Origin: CAZVFX01 sp964626565
GTDB taxonomy: Bacteria; Myxococcota_A; UBA9042; CAIXZC01
Direction of reading: 5' to 3'
Length of the DNA stretch: 19,814 nt
Assembly: GCA_964626565.1 (NCBI GenBank)
Contig: CAZVFX010000130.1
Span: 1 to 19,814 of the forward strand
Positions 1-7,660 of this stretch are shown in pieces. Each line of letters begins with the position of its first letter. The stretch's first letter is position 1. The position numbers were made by a program, and so were the translations under genes. Under the pieces are notes generated by a model, which searched no databases, was not told where the DNA came from, and saw nothing but the letters and a program-made list of their open reading frames with translations.

Positions 1-14
1 CCTAGCTGCCTCAG

Positions 15-43
15 TTGACTTTGAGACGCCGAAATGATAAGAA
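15..43 (+). promoter_or_regulatory. weak candidate promoter for the isomerase-tsaD-rsmA operon
   Basis: TTGACT at 15-20 is a good -35 match, and TAAGAA at 38-43 is a poor -10 at 17-bp spacing. It lies about 35 nt before the first start codon, so the position fits, but the -10 matches only half the consensus. The operon may instead be read from upstream of the window. Confidence 0.2.
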
Positions 44-77
44 AATCGCCGTGAAAACAGGCTGAGAGGGTCAAACG

Positions 78-1142
78 ATGAAGATCTTAACGATCGCACC
101 GCGGTTGTCCAACGCGTTTCTCGTCATGCTGATGACGGTTTTTGTAGTGACCGGCGCCGCGTCCTGCGGCAAGAAGTCGGGCAAGGCGAAGCGGAAACCG
201 AAGAAATCGACGCCCGCTTCATCACGGTCGGCGGGAGAGGAAAACCGGGCCGAAGAGATCACCGAGGAAGGGGCGGAAGTGGTGCAGGTGGTCGCTACCG
301 TGGGTGACCGTAAGATCGACATGGTGCAGTACGACCACGAGATGAGGCGTCAGACTCGTCACTCTCGAAGCGACGAGGCTGAGGACCGTCTCAGTTCACT
401 GGTGTTGAAGCTGCTCATCGAAAAGGAACTCATCAGCCTGGCCGCTGAGACAGGCGGACTGTCCGTCAACGATGAAGAGATTGACGAGGAGATACGGGCG
501 GCCACCGAGAGGCAAGGAGGGTCCGAGGCCCATCGCACATTTCTGCAATCACAAGGGTGGACACCCGAAGGGTACCGGGTGGAAGTCAAGAACGTGATTC
601 TGCGCCGCAAAGTGAGAGAGCAACGCTACCCGGTGAAAGTCACCGACGAAGATGTCGCCCAGTACTATGAGAAGTATGCGGCCGCAGGCAACAAAGGCGA
701 ACGGGTCCGGCTTGCCAGGGTGCTGCTGCTGGTCAACCGCAACGCTGCGGAAAGTGACTGGCTGGCGGCCGAAGACCGGCTGCGCGCGATCAAACTGGAA
801 ATCGACCAGGGCCTGCCCTTTGCCGACGCGGCTAAGAAATACTCGGAAGGAGCCTTTGCCAAAGCGGGCGGAAACATGGGTCTCGCCGGCCGTCGTCGCC
901 GTCCCGCGGAACAGTTCGCCCGGGGCTTTGAAATGGAAGTCGGAGCCGTGGAAGGCCCCTTTCGCACCAAGGACGGGGTCCGCCTTATCAAGCTGCTGGA
1001 GAAGTTCGAGGAAAACGTGGGGACACTCGAAGAAGAGAAAGACAAGATCCGCAAAGTCCTTGAAACCAAGTCTCGCCAGGAGTTCAACCGCAAGTTGATC
1101 AAGGATCTCAAACGCGAATTTCCAGTCCGCAAGTTGCTGTAG
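78..1142 (+). CDS. peptidyl-prolyl cis-trans isomerase, SurA/PpiC (parvulin) type, probable lipoprotein
   Basis: This is a predicted periplasmic chaperone/prolyl isomerase of 354 residues. A signal peptide (hydrophobic stretch about 13-26) ends at Cys30 in GAASC, which reads as a lipobox, so lipid anchoring is likely. A Lys-rich, then Glu-rich linker (about 31-67) follows. A SurA_N-like helical chaperone region spans about 70-185, and a single parvulin domain about 208-310, with the family pattern GGNMG (264-268), VGAVEGP (288-294) and a DG-V-L-I-K end. One parvulin domain makes it more like PpiC/PrsA than E. coli SurA, which has two. GAGAGG precedes the ATG at good distance. The TAG stop lies 3 nt before tsaD, so the two are very likely co-transcribed. 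The substrate is unknown; outer-membrane proteins are the usual clients of the family. Confidence 0.85.
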   Translation: MKILTIAPRLSNAFLVMLMTVFVVTGAASCGKKSGKAKRKPKKSTPASSRSAGEENRAEEITEEGAEVVQVVATVGDRKIDMVQYDHEMRRQTRHSRSDEAEDRLSSLVLKLLIEKELISLAAETGGLSVNDEEIDEEIRAATERQGGSEAHRTFLQSQGWTPEGYRVEVKNVILRRKVREQRYPVKVTDEDVAQYYEKYAAAGNKGERVRLARVLLLVNRNAAESDWLAAEDRLRAIKLEIDQGLPFADAAKKYSEGAFAKAGGNMGLAGRRRRPAEQFARGFEMEVGAVEGPFRTKDGVRLIKLLEKFEENVGTLEEEKDKIRKVLETKSRQEFNRKLIKDLKREFPVRKLL

Positions 1143-1145
1143 CCG

Positions 1146-2225
1146 GTGGGTGCGATCAACAAGTTCAGCCCCGAAGCCCTCATCCTGGGCGTAGAGTCGT
1201 CCTGCGACGAAACCGCGGCCGCGGTGGTTTCCGGGGACGGAAGGGTGCTCTCCAATATCGTCTCCTCACAGGTGCCGGTCCACGCCCGTTACGGCGGCGT
1301 CATCCCCGAACTGGCCTCCCGGAATCACCTCATGGCCGTACGCCCTGTGGTGGACGAAGCGCTGACGGAAGCAGGCGTTGCGCTAGGAGACGTTGATGCC
1401 ATCGGAGTGACCCGCGGCCCCGGCCTGCTCGGCTCCCTGCTGGTAGGAGTGCAGTTTGCCAAGGGGCTGGCCACCGCCACCGGCATCCCCCTCATTCCGG
1501 TACATCATGTCGAGGGTCACATTACCGCTGCTCTGCTCGTCGACGGCGCTGAACATCCCCACGGACCACTCGAATTTCCCTACGTCGCGTTGGCCGTTTC
1601 GGGAGGACACACCAGCGTCTATCTGGTGCGAGAGCCGGGAAATTATGAACTGAAGGCGGTAACCCTCGACGACGCGGCCGGCGAGGCCTTCGACAAGGTC
1701 GCGCGGTTGCTCGGCCTGCCCTATCCCGGCGGGGTGGAGATCGACCGGCTGGCCAAACAGGGAAAGCCCGATGCCCTGGACTTCCCGCGGCCCCTTCTTC
1801 CCGGACGTCCGGGCAAGGCGCCAAATCGGAACTTCAGCTTCTCCGGCCTGAAAACCGCAGTGCGCGTGTTTGTGGAATCTCAAACCGGGCTCGAAGATGC
1901 TTCTAAAGTGCCGGTGCCCGATGTCGCGGCCAGTTTCCAGGAGGCCGTCGTAGACGTATTGGTGCGCAAGACCTTCCTCGCGGCCGCGGCCGCGGGCGTT
2001 GACCACGTGGTGCTGTCGGGAGGAGTTGCGGCCAACAGCCGGCTGAGGAGCAAGGCGGTGGACGCAGCAGGTGAAAGCGGACTCAAAGTTCACCTTACTC
2101 GTCTGTCCATGTGTACCGACAACGCAGCCATGATCGCGGGTGCCGCCAGGTTCGGCAGCCCGGTCACAGGCCGGGAACTGCTCGCCCTGGAGCCTTTCGC
2201 CAGCGGCCAACTGGCGGACGGCTGA
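1146..2225 (+). CDS. tsaD: tRNA N6-adenosine threonylcarbamoyltransferase TsaD
   Basis: TsaD transfers the threonylcarbamoyl group from TC-AMP to A37 of tRNAs reading ANN codons, acting in the cytoplasm with TsaB and TsaE. The 359-residue product has the family's normal length and its signatures: LGVESSCDETAAAVV near the N terminus, the metal-binding HHVEGH (120-125, His121 and His125 as ligands), SGGHT (152-156), FSFSGLKTA (230-238), SGGVAANSRLR (291-301) and CTDNAAM (323-329, with Asp325 as third metal ligand). The start is a GTG 3 nt after the isomerase stop. No other start keeps the whole N-terminal ATPase strand with so short a gap. Its last base overlaps the rsmA start, so it is translationally coupled to rsmA. 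Identification is firm. Confidence 0.97.
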   Translation: MGAINKFSPEALILGVESSCDETAAAVVSGDGRVLSNIVSSQVPVHARYGGVIPELASRNHLMAVRPVVDEALTEAGVALGDVDAIGVTRGPGLLGSLLVGVQFAKGLATATGIPLIPVHHVEGHITAALLVDGAEHPHGPLEFPYVALAVSGGHTSVYLVREPGNYELKAVTLDDAAGEAFDKVARLLGLPYPGGVEIDRLAKQGKPDALDFPRPLLPGRPGKAPNRNFSFSGLKTAVRVFVESQTGLEDASKVPVPDVAASFQEAVVDVLVRKTFLAAAAAGVDHVVLSGGVAANSRLRSKAVDAAGESGLKVHLTRLSMCTDNAAMIAGAARFGSPVTGRELLALEPFASGQLADG

Positions 2226-2995
2226 TGGCCAAGAAATCCCTGGGTCAGCACTTCCTTACCGACCCCGGCTCGGCCCGGGCGGTGGTGCGGCACGGCCGCA
2301 TCGGGCCCGACGTTGACGTCCTGGAAATCGGGCCGGGCAAGGGATTCCTGACTCGCCACCTCATGGCTGCGGGCGCCCGCCTGTCCGTGGTTGAAAAAGA
2401 TGACGTATTCGCCGCAGCTTTGACCCGGCAGTACGCTCTCTCCGGCGTAGATGTGGCAGTGGGAGATTTTCTTGATCTCGAACTACAGCCATATGCGGGC
2501 CGCGTACTCGTAGGCAATTTGCCCTACAACGTCTCCCTCCCCATCCTGCGGCGGGCGCTGGACCATGGCGAACTGTGGCCGCGCATGGTGTTCATGTTTC
2601 AACTGGAAGTCGCCAGACGTCTCTGCGCTGACGCGGGTGGCAAGGAGTTCGGCATCCCTACCATCATGGCGGCCGTAACCCATCGGGCGACCATCGTTCG
2701 CAAGGTGCCCGCCGGCGCGTTCCATCCCCGCCCCCGGGTCGATTCCGCGCTGGTGCTGCTGGAACCACTCGAAGAACCGCTGGCAGCCCCCGGGGAACGG
2801 CAGCGCTTCCTGGACTTCATCGCCGGCGCCTTTCGGTACCGCCGGAAGACCGCGGTGAACGCCATCTCAGTTACCCATGAGCTTTCCACGGCAAAGATCG
2901 AAGATGCGCTGGCAGCCATCGGGGCCGACAAGAAGATCCGCCTGGAGAAGCTCCCGGTGGAACGGCTGCTCGCGCTGTACAGACTCCTCACCTGA
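2225..2995 (+). CDS. rsmA: 16S rRNA (adenine1518-N6/adenine1519-N6)-dimethyltransferase RsmA (KsgA)
   Basis: RsmA dimethylates two adjacent adenosines in the 3' hairpin of 16S rRNA during 30S assembly, using S-adenosylmethionine. The 256-residue protein opens with KKSLGQHFL, the family N terminus. It then has the SAM-binding motif LEIGPGKGFLT (33-43), Asp81 in VGDFLD, the catalytic NLPY (98-101) followed by NVS, and the FHPRPRVDSAL segment (167-176). A small helical C-terminal domain ends the protein. An in-frame extension upstream into tsaD exists, but the ATG at 2225, overlapping the tsaD stop by one base (TGATG), places the conserved N terminus correctly. It forms an operon with the isomerase and tsaD genes. 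No clear terminator follows. Confidence 0.97.
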   Translation: MAKKSLGQHFLTDPGSARAVVRHGRIGPDVDVLEIGPGKGFLTRHLMAAGARLSVVEKDDVFAAALTRQYALSGVDVAVGDFLDLELQPYAGRVLVGNLPYNVSLPILRRALDHGELWPRMVFMFQLEVARRLCADAGGKEFGIPTIMAAVTHRATIVRKVPAGAFHPRPRVDSALVLLEPLEEPLAAPGERQRFLDFIAGAFRYRRKTAVNAISVTHELSTAKIEDALAAIGADKKIRLEKLPVERLLALYRLLT

Positions 2996-3002
2996 CCCTC
3001 AT

Positions 3003-3030
3003 TTGCAATTTCTCCATTCCCCTTTACAAT
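3003..3030 (+). promoter_or_regulatory. candidate sigma70-type promoter for the REC-histidine kinase gene
   Basis: TTGCAA (3003-3008) and TACAAT (3025-3030) are separated by 16 bp, about 47 nt before the ATG. The same arrangement recurs before the transaldolase and tRNA-Arg genes, which raises confidence. It sits in the short gap after rsmA, so the kinase gene can be expressed on its own. Confidence 0.45.
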
Positions 3031-3076
3031 TCTCTAAGGACCTCAACGGTGGTTGGGGGCATTTGGAGAGAGGCAC

Positions 3077-4186
3077 ATGAAGAAGAAGAGAAAGGTGCTG
3101 TTGGCCGAAGACGACCCCGCTTGCGCAGCAGTGATGAAGCTGACCCTGGGCCGTGAAGGATTCCAAGTGCTGCACGCCCCGAACGGCCGCATCGCAGTGG
3201 AACTGGCTCGCGCCGAGGACCCCGACATTATCCTCATGGATGTGAACATGCCCGAGATGGACGGCGTTGAGGCGTGCCGGCTTATCAAGTCGGACAAAGC
3301 TGTCAGGGATGTGCCGCTGCTGTTCCTCACCGCCAACGATGCACCTGCCGACATCGTCGAAGGGCTGGCTGCCGGCGGCGATGACTACATCACCAAGCCG
3401 CCCCTCCACTCCATCCTCCTGGCCCGCATGACGGCTCAACTGAGAGTTCGTGAACTCCACGAGGAGAACATCTCATACATGGAGGCGCTCCACGCCATGA
3501 AGAGAGAGGCCGACACCGCAATGCTTCTGGGCGGGGTCTCCCACAACTACAACAACCTCCTTGCTCCCCTGCTGTCCACCGCATCGATGGTAGGAAAAGC
3601 CATGGAGATGGGCGACCAGGAAGATGCCCTGGAAATGGCGGGCGAGATAGCCGACCTGGCGGCCGGGCTGAAGAAATTCAACGATCGAGTGGCCCTGGTG
3701 CGCAACGCACCCGGCCCCGGCGAAGGCAGCGTGCCGCTGGGCGACGTGCTGGGCCCGGTGGTGGAGCTCTTTACCTGTGCACTGCCCGCGGCCATGACCT
3801 TTGAGCAGGCGCTTGAGCCGGCCGCGGCCGAAGGGCAGGTGCCACAGGGCAAGCTGGACGACGCCCTGGTCGCACTGCTGGTGAATGCTAAAGAAGCGCT
3901 CGAAGAATCCGGCGCCGGCGGCGCCATCCGTCTCGAAGCGTCGGTCAGGGAAGGCGACGCAGGTCCCCGCATCGTGATCCGGATTCTTGACGACGGCCCC
4001 GGTGTTTTGGAGGACGACCTGGCCAACGTGCTGCTGCCGTTTTTCAGCACCAAGAAGACAGTCGGTGCAGGCCTGGGGCTTACCCTCGCACAGCGCAGCG
4101 TGACCCGGATGAACGGCACGCTGTCGGTCGCCAATCGCGAAGACGGGGGCCTTGCCGTGACCATAGAACTGCCCGTCGCAGAGTAG
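3077..4186 (+). CDS. hybrid response regulator/sensor histidine kinase (REC domain followed by kinase core)
   Basis: This 369-residue cytoplasmic signalling protein has no membrane segment. The N-terminal receiver domain (about 5-125) has the acidic pair Asp12/Asp13, phospho-acceptor Asp55 in LMDVNMPEMDG, Thr85 and Lys107. A linker helix leads to a dimerisation segment with LGGVSHNYNNLLAPLL; His156 is the likely autophosphorylation site. The ATPase region has the N box around Asn270 (LVNAKEAL), the G1 box DDGPG (305-309), FFSTK (322-326) and the G2 box GAGLGL (330-335). The ATG at 3077 is chosen because GGAGAGAGG ends 3 nt before it; an upstream TTG at 3053 would add only a short tail. No partner receptor or output regulator is adjacent, so it looks like an orphan that receives phosphate or is tuned through its receiver. 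The signal is unknown. Confidence 0.9.
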   Translation: MKKKRKVLLAEDDPACAAVMKLTLGREGFQVLHAPNGRIAVELARAEDPDIILMDVNMPEMDGVEACRLIKSDKAVRDVPLLFLTANDAPADIVEGLAAGGDDYITKPPLHSILLARMTAQLRVRELHEENISYMEALHAMKREADTAMLLGGVSHNYNNLLAPLLSTASMVGKAMEMGDQEDALEMAGEIADLAAGLKKFNDRVALVRNAPGPGEGSVPLGDVLGPVVELFTCALPAAMTFEQALEPAAAEGQVPQGKLDDALVALLVNAKEALEESGAGGAIRLEASVREGDAGPRIVIRILDDGPGVLEDDLANVLLPFFSTKKTVGAGLGLTLAQRSVTRMNGTLSVANREDGGLAVTIELPVAE

Positions 4187-4219
4187 TAACTGATGTCCAT
4201 TTGGGAGGCCACGTTGCGC

Positions 4220-5173
4220 ATGACACGCACTTTTGCCATCTGCTTGTTTCTGGTGCTGCCGGCTCCGGCCTGCAGCTCGGACAGCGGCGACTCCTATAAT
4301 CACTGCGTCAAGGACAGCGACTGCCTCCCAATCGGTGTTTGTATCGACGGGCTGTGCGGGAAGGAGTGCCTTCACAATAATCAGTGCCCCGGCGCGCAAA
4401 AGTGCATCGAATTCAGATGCCAGGAGCCCCGGCCCCCGGCCGACGTGCCCCGTTCCACAGATACCGGTCTGAGCGACGTCGCAGACGTTGCGGATGAGCC
4501 GGACGCAGCAGTAGTTCCCGATATCGCAGAAGACGAGTTTTTTCCTCCCCCCGACATCAAGGCCGAGGACAACAAGCTACAGGATATTCCGGTCGAGCTT
4601 GAGCCGGAGGAGGTCGAAGAGGAAGGGCTGGCACCCGGTTGTGAGCCCACCCAGGGACCCTACGGAGCCGCCTGCTCCTGCAAGGAGGAGTGTGCTTCGG
4701 CCCTGTGTGTTGAAAACACCATCACCGAGACTGGGACCTGTACCCAGTTCTGCACCAACGACAACCAATGCCCCCAACCCGACGTGTGTGTCATCGTCGA
4801 CGACACCGGGATCTGCGTGCCCAACGACTCAGGCCAGCCTTCGTCGTGCGACCCGGCCGAGAACTATTGCTACAAGCAGTTGGTCGCGATCAACAAGGTC
4901 AACCAGTGTGCGTGCACAACCCCGTGCACCACCAAGGCGGACTGCCCGGCAGGATTCGCCTGCCACGCGGATAATGAAGTGTTCATCAAATACTGTGTGA
5001 GCGTAGGCGAGATGTGCGCCACCGGCTACGTCCCCTGCTTCGGCGAATGTGCAGGCGACCCCTCCATCGGCCAGGGCTTCTGCACCGCCCTGTGCGTGTC
5101 GTCCGCAGACTGCCCCGACGACTGGACCTGCACCCCCATCGGCGGCGGCGTGTCCATCTGTAATCCGGGGTAA
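4220..5173 (+). CDS. Cys-rich secreted lipoprotein with C-x3-C-x5-C-x5-C repeats
   Basis: From the ATG at 4220 this is 317 residues with a lipoprotein-type signal (hydrophobic 5-15, lipobox-like PAPAC with Cys18). Upstream alternatives exist: a TTG at 4214, 5 nt after GGGAGG, or an ATG at 4193 without a good ribosome site. The mature part holds about 34 more cysteines. The pattern C-x3-C-x5-C-x5-C occurs four times with exact spacing, starting at Cys46, Cys174, Cys232 and Cys288. Between the first copy and the rest is an acidic, Pro-rich, Cys-free linker (about 70-139). Such dense, evenly spaced cysteines suggest small disulfide-bonded modules in an exported surface protein. Similar proteins are common in Myxococcota-like genomes, but no function can be given. 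It starts 33 nt after the kinase stop, so co-transcription is possible. A hairpin follows its stop. Confidence 0.75.
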   Translation: MTRTFAICLFLVLPAPACSSDSGDSYNHCVKDSDCLPIGVCIDGLCGKECLHNNQCPGAQKCIEFRCQEPRPPADVPRSTDTGLSDVADVADEPDAAVVPDIAEDEFFPPPDIKAEDNKLQDIPVELEPEEVEEEGLAPGCEPTQGPYGAACSCKEECASALCVENTITETGTCTQFCTNDNQCPQPDVCVIVDDTGICVPNDSGQPSSCDPAENYCYKQLVAINKVNQCACTTPCTTKADCPAGFACHADNEVFIKYCVSVGEMCATGYVPCFGECAGDPSIGQGFCTALCVSSADCPDDWTCTPIGGGVSICNPG

Positions 5174-5179
5174 GTTAGT

Positions 5180-5206
5180 TACGAGCCCTGACCGTCACGG
5201 CTCGTA
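5180..5206 (+). terminator. hairpin just after the Cys-rich lipoprotein gene, possible terminator
   Basis: TACGAGCC and GGCTCGTA form a perfect 8-bp stem around an 11-nt loop, 6 nt after the stop codon. There is no T-run after it, so it is not a classical intrinsic terminator. It may stabilise the 3' end of the mRNA or act with Rho. Confidence 0.35.
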
Positions 5207-5232
5207 GAAGAATTGCTGCCGATTCCAACTCT

Positions 5233-5259
5233 GGACATTCCCATGTCCATAGGTAGAAT
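5233..5259 (+). promoter_or_regulatory. palindrome and candidate -10 upstream of the Ig-like lipoprotein gene
   Basis: GGACAT-TCCC-ATGTCC (5233-5248) is a perfect 6-bp inverted repeat, immediately followed by TAGAAT (5254-5259), a 5/6 match to a -10 box, 27 nt before the ATG. No good -35 lies at standard spacing. An activator or repressor site beside a weak promoter is one reading; a leader hairpin is another. Confidence 0.3.
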
Positions 5260-5286
5260 GATGCGCATTGACACTGAGGTGACCGG

Positions 5287-7035
5287 ATGCGTCTGCATGC
5301 TCTTGTTGTAGTCCTGGCGTTTTACCTGTGCTCGGCTTGCGGCGGCGGTGGTGGCGACCCTGCCGATGTCGCGGCCTCCGGCGACGGTGCGGTTGCGGAT
5401 GTCGTAGTGCCCGTCAATGCCGCCGAGATTCCTCTCGCAGAGACCGGGCAGAACTGTAACCCCAACTGGGTGCTCCAGTTCTTCGGCATCGAAGAGGGTA
5501 TGGCTCTTACCTCCAACAAACAGTACGCGGTGCAGGCCCAACTGTTCAACCCGGCAACGGGAGAGTGGCTGAGCGGTGAAACCGTCAGCTTCTCCATTTC
5601 CGGCGAAGGCGGGGCCCACTTCGTCGCGCCTGACGGCACGACCAACGAAAACGGAGTCGCCGAAGCGATGCTGGAAACCGGCGCCACCGAGGGGGTAGAC
5701 TATACCCTCACAATCTCGCATCCCTGCACCGATTCCGCTTCCCTCAAGGTCCATGTGCAGCCGCCCGCAGTGGGCTCACTGCTCGTTTCCCTTGAGGTCT
5801 CAGATGAAGTGCTACTCATCGACCCGGGACCTTCGCTGGAAGTCTACGTGGACAAGCTGTCCACGCTGTGCGCAGCCGCAGTGTACACCGACCCCATGGG
5901 GCAGAAAGTGCCTCTCCCCGCAGGGGAGACGGTAGTTGAAATCCCCAATGTCGAAGCCGGCCCCGCGTACGTTGTGGTGGCCGTCGCCCGGGACCTCGTG
6001 GGACAGGTCATCGGCGCCGCGTGCGAAGAAGGGGTGAACGTGCTCGTGGACAAGACCACTGAAGTGAGCCTCAAGCTTTCCCCCCTCGCCCTGGCCCCGG
6101 AAGGGACCTATCAGTTCGAGCTCAAGGCCGACCTCGCTAATCTCCTCAAAGAAGAGCAGGCCGATCCGGGGGCTACTCTGCTTGACCTGGCCACCGGTGC
6201 CGGCGGCGCGGTCACCGAAGCCATCGTCGATGACCTCGCACCCTGGTTTGAGGAAGGATTCCCGGAAGAGTGCGGCGACGTTCCCGCCGCCATTGGCGCG
6301 GGCGTTGACGCCGCACTGGAAGGTTATCCTCCAACGGGCGTAGAGGACGCAGCCGCACAATCGGCCGCGCTCCTGGAATCTCTCCTCGATTCGGTTACGG
6401 TGGCCGGCAAGCTCGACCTGCAGCCGGCCCCGGAAGGAGTTTTTACGGCCGAGCTCGAATACCAGTCGGTCACCTTCTCCGGGCAACTCCCATGTGACGG
6501 CTGCGAAGACAAACTCACGGTCACCAAAGACCTGTTCGACCTGGGCGAGATTCATCTCCAACTCGGCGAGCAGTCCTTCCAACTGGCGCCCGAAGGCTAC
6601 GACCAGTTCACCGTGAGTTCCTTCGACCTGGGCCTCTCCCCCGGCCGGTTCAAGCTTTACGCGTTCGTCAACCTGGTGCTCCCCGCTTCTGGCGTCGAGG
6701 ATGCCATAGATGGGGTGTTCCCGGACTACATCGACTGCGAGGTGGTGGTGGACGCGGTGGACGAAGAGACCATGAATTGTCTCAAATTCAACTCGCCTCA
6801 GATTGATCCGGTCGCTTCCTGCGAGTCAGCCGTCGCCGGTTTGACCGACGAATATTACCAGGCGTTGGCCACGTACACCGTGCCTCAGCACCTGGCGTGC
6901 TCCGGAACCGGGCAGTTCAGCGATACGGACGGCGATCTTGCGGCTGACGAATTCTCCGTGAGCTTCAACGGTGACTTCATGCACGACGGAGAGCCGGCAG
7001 GCACCTTCATGTACCCCTTCTCCGCGGAGAAATAA
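5287..7035 (+). CDS. secreted lipoprotein with an N-terminal Ig-like (Big_1-type) domain
   Basis: This 582-residue exported protein has a short signal peptide (1-17) ending at Cys18 in CSAC, followed by a flexible Gly run, typical of a lipoprotein. Residues about 62-158 resemble bacterial Ig-like domain 1: a beta-rich segment with LSGETVSFSISGEGG, the turn TNENGVAEA and YTLTISHPC. The rest (about 160-582) is acidic and rich in Ala, Gly and beta-prone residues. It has paired cysteines, for example CDGC near 400, but no domain I recognise. GAGGTGA lies 4 nt before the ATG. Its TAA overlaps the ATG of the following phosphatase by one base, so the two are coupled although their products probably work in different compartments. 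An extracytoplasmic adhesion or structural role is only an inference from the Ig-like fold. Confidence 0.75.
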   Translation: MRLHALVVVLAFYLCSACGGGGGDPADVAASGDGAVADVVVPVNAAEIPLAETGQNCNPNWVLQFFGIEEGMALTSNKQYAVQAQLFNPATGEWLSGETVSFSISGEGGAHFVAPDGTTNENGVAEAMLETGATEGVDYTLTISHPCTDSASLKVHVQPPAVGSLLVSLEVSDEVLLIDPGPSLEVYVDKLSTLCAAAVYTDPMGQKVPLPAGETVVEIPNVEAGPAYVVVAVARDLVGQVIGAACEEGVNVLVDKTTEVSLKLSPLALAPEGTYQFELKADLANLLKEEQADPGATLLDLATGAGGAVTEAIVDDLAPWFEEGFPEECGDVPAAIGAGVDAALEGYPPTGVEDAAAQSAALLESLLDSVTVAGKLDLQPAPEGVFTAELEYQSVTFSGQLPCDGCEDKLTVTKDLFDLGEIHLQLGEQSFQLAPEGYDQFTVSSFDLGLSPGRFKLYAFVNLVLPASGVEDAIDGVFPDYIDCEVVVDAVDEETMNCLKFNSPQIDPVASCESAVAGLTDEYYQALATYTVPQHLACSGTGQFSDTDGDLAADEFSVSFNGDFMHDGEPAGTFMYPFSAEK

Positions 7036-7646
7036 TGAGCATCAAACTGGTACTCCTCGACATGGACGGGACCCTGACTACTGTGACCTCGCCGTGGCAG
7101 TACGTACATGAACAACTGGGAATATGGGAAGCGAAGGGGCTGCCTCTGCTGAACTCCTGGCTGGAAGGCGAGATCTCTTACGAGACCTTCTGCATCGAAG
7201 ATGCAAAGGCCTGGTCCGACCACGGCCTCAGCTTGCAACAGGTGTACGAGATTCTGGCTGCCATCCCGGTGCCGAAAGCGACCGATGAGTTCCTCCTGGA
7301 CCTTCACCGGAAGGGGATCTCCATCGCGATCATCTCCACCGGTTTCACCTTCAACGCCCGCGTCATTATGGAGCGGGCCGGCATACCCCTTGACGCAGTG
7401 TCCATAGCCGCTAACGAATTGGCCGAAGAAGACGGCGTCATCGTGCCCGCCCTCAATGTGGTGGCCGGGGCCGGCGACGGGGGCAAGGCCGCCTGGTCGC
7501 AGCGCCTTATGGAGCGACACGGCGCCACCCCCGCCCAAACCGGCGCGGTGGGCGACAGCTCCGCCGACATACCGATGTTTGAAAGCGTGGAGCATCACTA
7601 CAAAGTGACCGGTCCCAAGGACCTGTCCCTGATACCGTGGATCTAA
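7035..7646 (+). CDS. HAD-superfamily phosphatase, phosphoserine-phosphatase-like
   Basis: This 203-residue soluble hydrolase has all four HAD motifs: DMDGT (9-13, nucleophile Asp9 and acid/base Asp11), ISTGF with Ser101, Lys151, and VGDSSADIPMF (172-182) binding Mg2+. A helical cap lies between motifs I and II (about 20-85), as in SerB-type enzymes. It is therefore expected to hydrolyse a small phosphomonoester. Phosphoserine is the best-known substrate of this subgroup, but nothing here proves it. The ATG overlaps the stop of the upstream lipoprotein gene and has GGAG in that gene's last codons. The CoA-ligase gene starts 14 nt downstream, so the three form one transcription unit. HisB- or PGP-like activity is an alternative. 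Confidence 0.85.
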   Translation: MSIKLVLLDMDGTLTTVTSPWQYVHEQLGIWEAKGLPLLNSWLEGEISYETFCIEDAKAWSDHGLSLQQVYEILAAIPVPKATDEFLLDLHRKGISIAIISTGFTFNARVIMERAGIPLDAVSIAANELAEEDGVIVPALNVVAGAGDGGKAAWSQRLMERHGATPAQTGAVGDSSADIPMFESVEHHYKVTGPKDLSLIPWI

Positions 7647-7660
7647 CTGGAGCTGGTAGC

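Noticed and set aside
19..29. The 11-mer CTTTGAGACGC occurring at 19-29 and again at 19750-19760 near promoters
   Set aside because: A match of this length is expected by chance many times in a window of this size.
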